NCBI GenBank assembly: GCA_019136395.1
Contig: JAGVUH010000649.1
Coordinates: forward strand, 1-7,064
DNA: 7,064 bases
Direction: 5' to 3'
DNA from: Gammaproteobacteria bacterium
GTDB taxonomy: Bacteria > Pseudomonadota > Gammaproteobacteria > Chromatiales > Chromatiaceae
Shown: positions 6,756 through 7,064 of the stretch, piece after piece
Layout of the letters: each line of letters starts with the position of its first letter
How positions within the stretch are numbered: the first letter of the stretch is position 1
Notes under the pieces: generated by a model
What the model was told of the DNA's origin: nothing
Seen by the model: only the letters and a program-made list of their open reading frames with translations
The model's database searches: none
Made by a program: the position numbers and the translations under genes

Positions 6756-7064
6756 TCAGGGAGATGACTGAGTGGTAGCCACCCCCACTGATGGGGTGCC
6801 TGCGTCAGCGCCATGGCCTTCTCCCAACTCGATGGCACGGGCCAAGGTCGCCTTGCGCAGGCTTTGCAGGGCGGCTTCGTAGTCAAACTTCTCGATGGCG
6901 GTGGCGATGGGGCCGAAGTCCTCGCCCAGGCCCTGGCGCAGCAAGGGTTCGTGCGTCTCCCATTCGGTGTTGGCCTCGGCGTAACTGTCGGCCAGCAGGA
7001 GGGCGATGCGCTGGCAGACCGTAGACAGTTGCCGGGGGTCCAGCGCGGCAGCGGCCGGTGATGG
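6756..7064 (-). CDS. C-terminal end of a probable hybrid sensor histidine kinase (5' partial)
   Basis: On the minus strand a frame is open from the window edge to a TGA at 6758-6756, giving 102 residues of C terminus. After a short Pro/Ala stretch, LDPRQLSTVCQRIALLLADS is followed by an acidic helix, then EPLLRQGLGEDFGPIATAI, FDYEAALQSL and a polar tail. The pattern of two amphipathic helices with a closing FD(F/Y)EAAL motif is what I associate with the very end of large hybrid sensor kinases, after their receiver or Hpt domains. No phosphorylation site is visible in this part, so the identification is tentative. It converges on nfsB with a 154-nt gap and is unlikely to be co-regulated with it. 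Confidence 0.5.
   Translation of the reverse strand, partial: PSPAAAALDPRQLSTVCQRIALLLADSYAEANTEWETHEPLLRQGLGEDFGPIATAIEKFDYEAALQSLRKATLARAIELGEGHGADAGTPSVGVATTQSSP

Noticed and set aside
6791..7061. Plus-strand open frames over the kinase tail
   Set aside because: They oppose a minus-strand frame with a coherent helical pattern and an FDYEAAL motif; the plus-strand translations are Arg/Gly-rich without recognisable features.

Overview
The window reads as GC-rich proteobacterial chromosome dominated by the 3' part of an operon for a bidirectional, NAD(H)-linked [NiFe] hydrogenase (group 3d, Hox type). Gene order is hoxF (5' end missing), hoxU, hoxY, hoxH, hoxW. The order, the protein sequences and the gammaproteobacterial flavour of the neighbouring genes suggest a purple sulfur bacterium of the Chromatiaceae or a close relative. 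That assignment is inference from familiarity, not from a search.

Layout. 1-1449 hoxF, the NADH/FMN diaphorase subunit. 1450-1604 a 155-nt spacer with a 14-bp perfect palindrome. 1605-2336 hoxU, the electron-relay subunit. 2333-3016 hoxY, the small hydrogenase subunit, overlapping hoxU by ATGA and carrying an N-terminal extension of about 50 residues. 3016-3035 a perfect hairpin that begins on the last base of the hoxY stop. 3092-4519 hoxH, the [NiFe] catalytic subunit. 4623-5153 hoxW, the endopeptidase that matures HoxH, best read from a TTG start. About 5125-5267 on the minus strand holds a decayed remnant of a DNA methyltransferase gene, antisense to the end of hoxW. 5458-5820 phhB, pterin-4a-carbinolamine dehydratase. 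5817-5954 a possible 45-residue peptide gene. 5951-6601 nfsB, nitroreductase/dihydropteridine reductase. 6602-6755 a convergent intergenic interval with an inverted repeat. 6756-7064 on the minus strand is the C-terminal end of a protein resembling the tail of hybrid sensor histidine kinases.

How they work together. HoxF and HoxU form the diaphorase, which exchanges electrons with NAD(H). HoxY and HoxH form the hydrogenase, which interconverts H2 and protons plus electrons. HoxW removes the HoxH C-terminal tail after Ni insertion. hoxE probably lies just upstream, outside the window. phhB and nfsB form a second small transcription unit that could regenerate tetrahydropterin: PhhB dehydrates the 4a-carbinolamine and NfsB-type enzymes can reduce the resulting quinonoid dihydropterin. 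No pterin-dependent hydroxylase is visible here.

Nothing in the window is clearly a new system. The points most worth a second look are the methyltransferase remnant abutting hoxW, the hoxY stop/hairpin/in-frame hoxH arrangement, and the small coupled ORF between phhB and nfsB.
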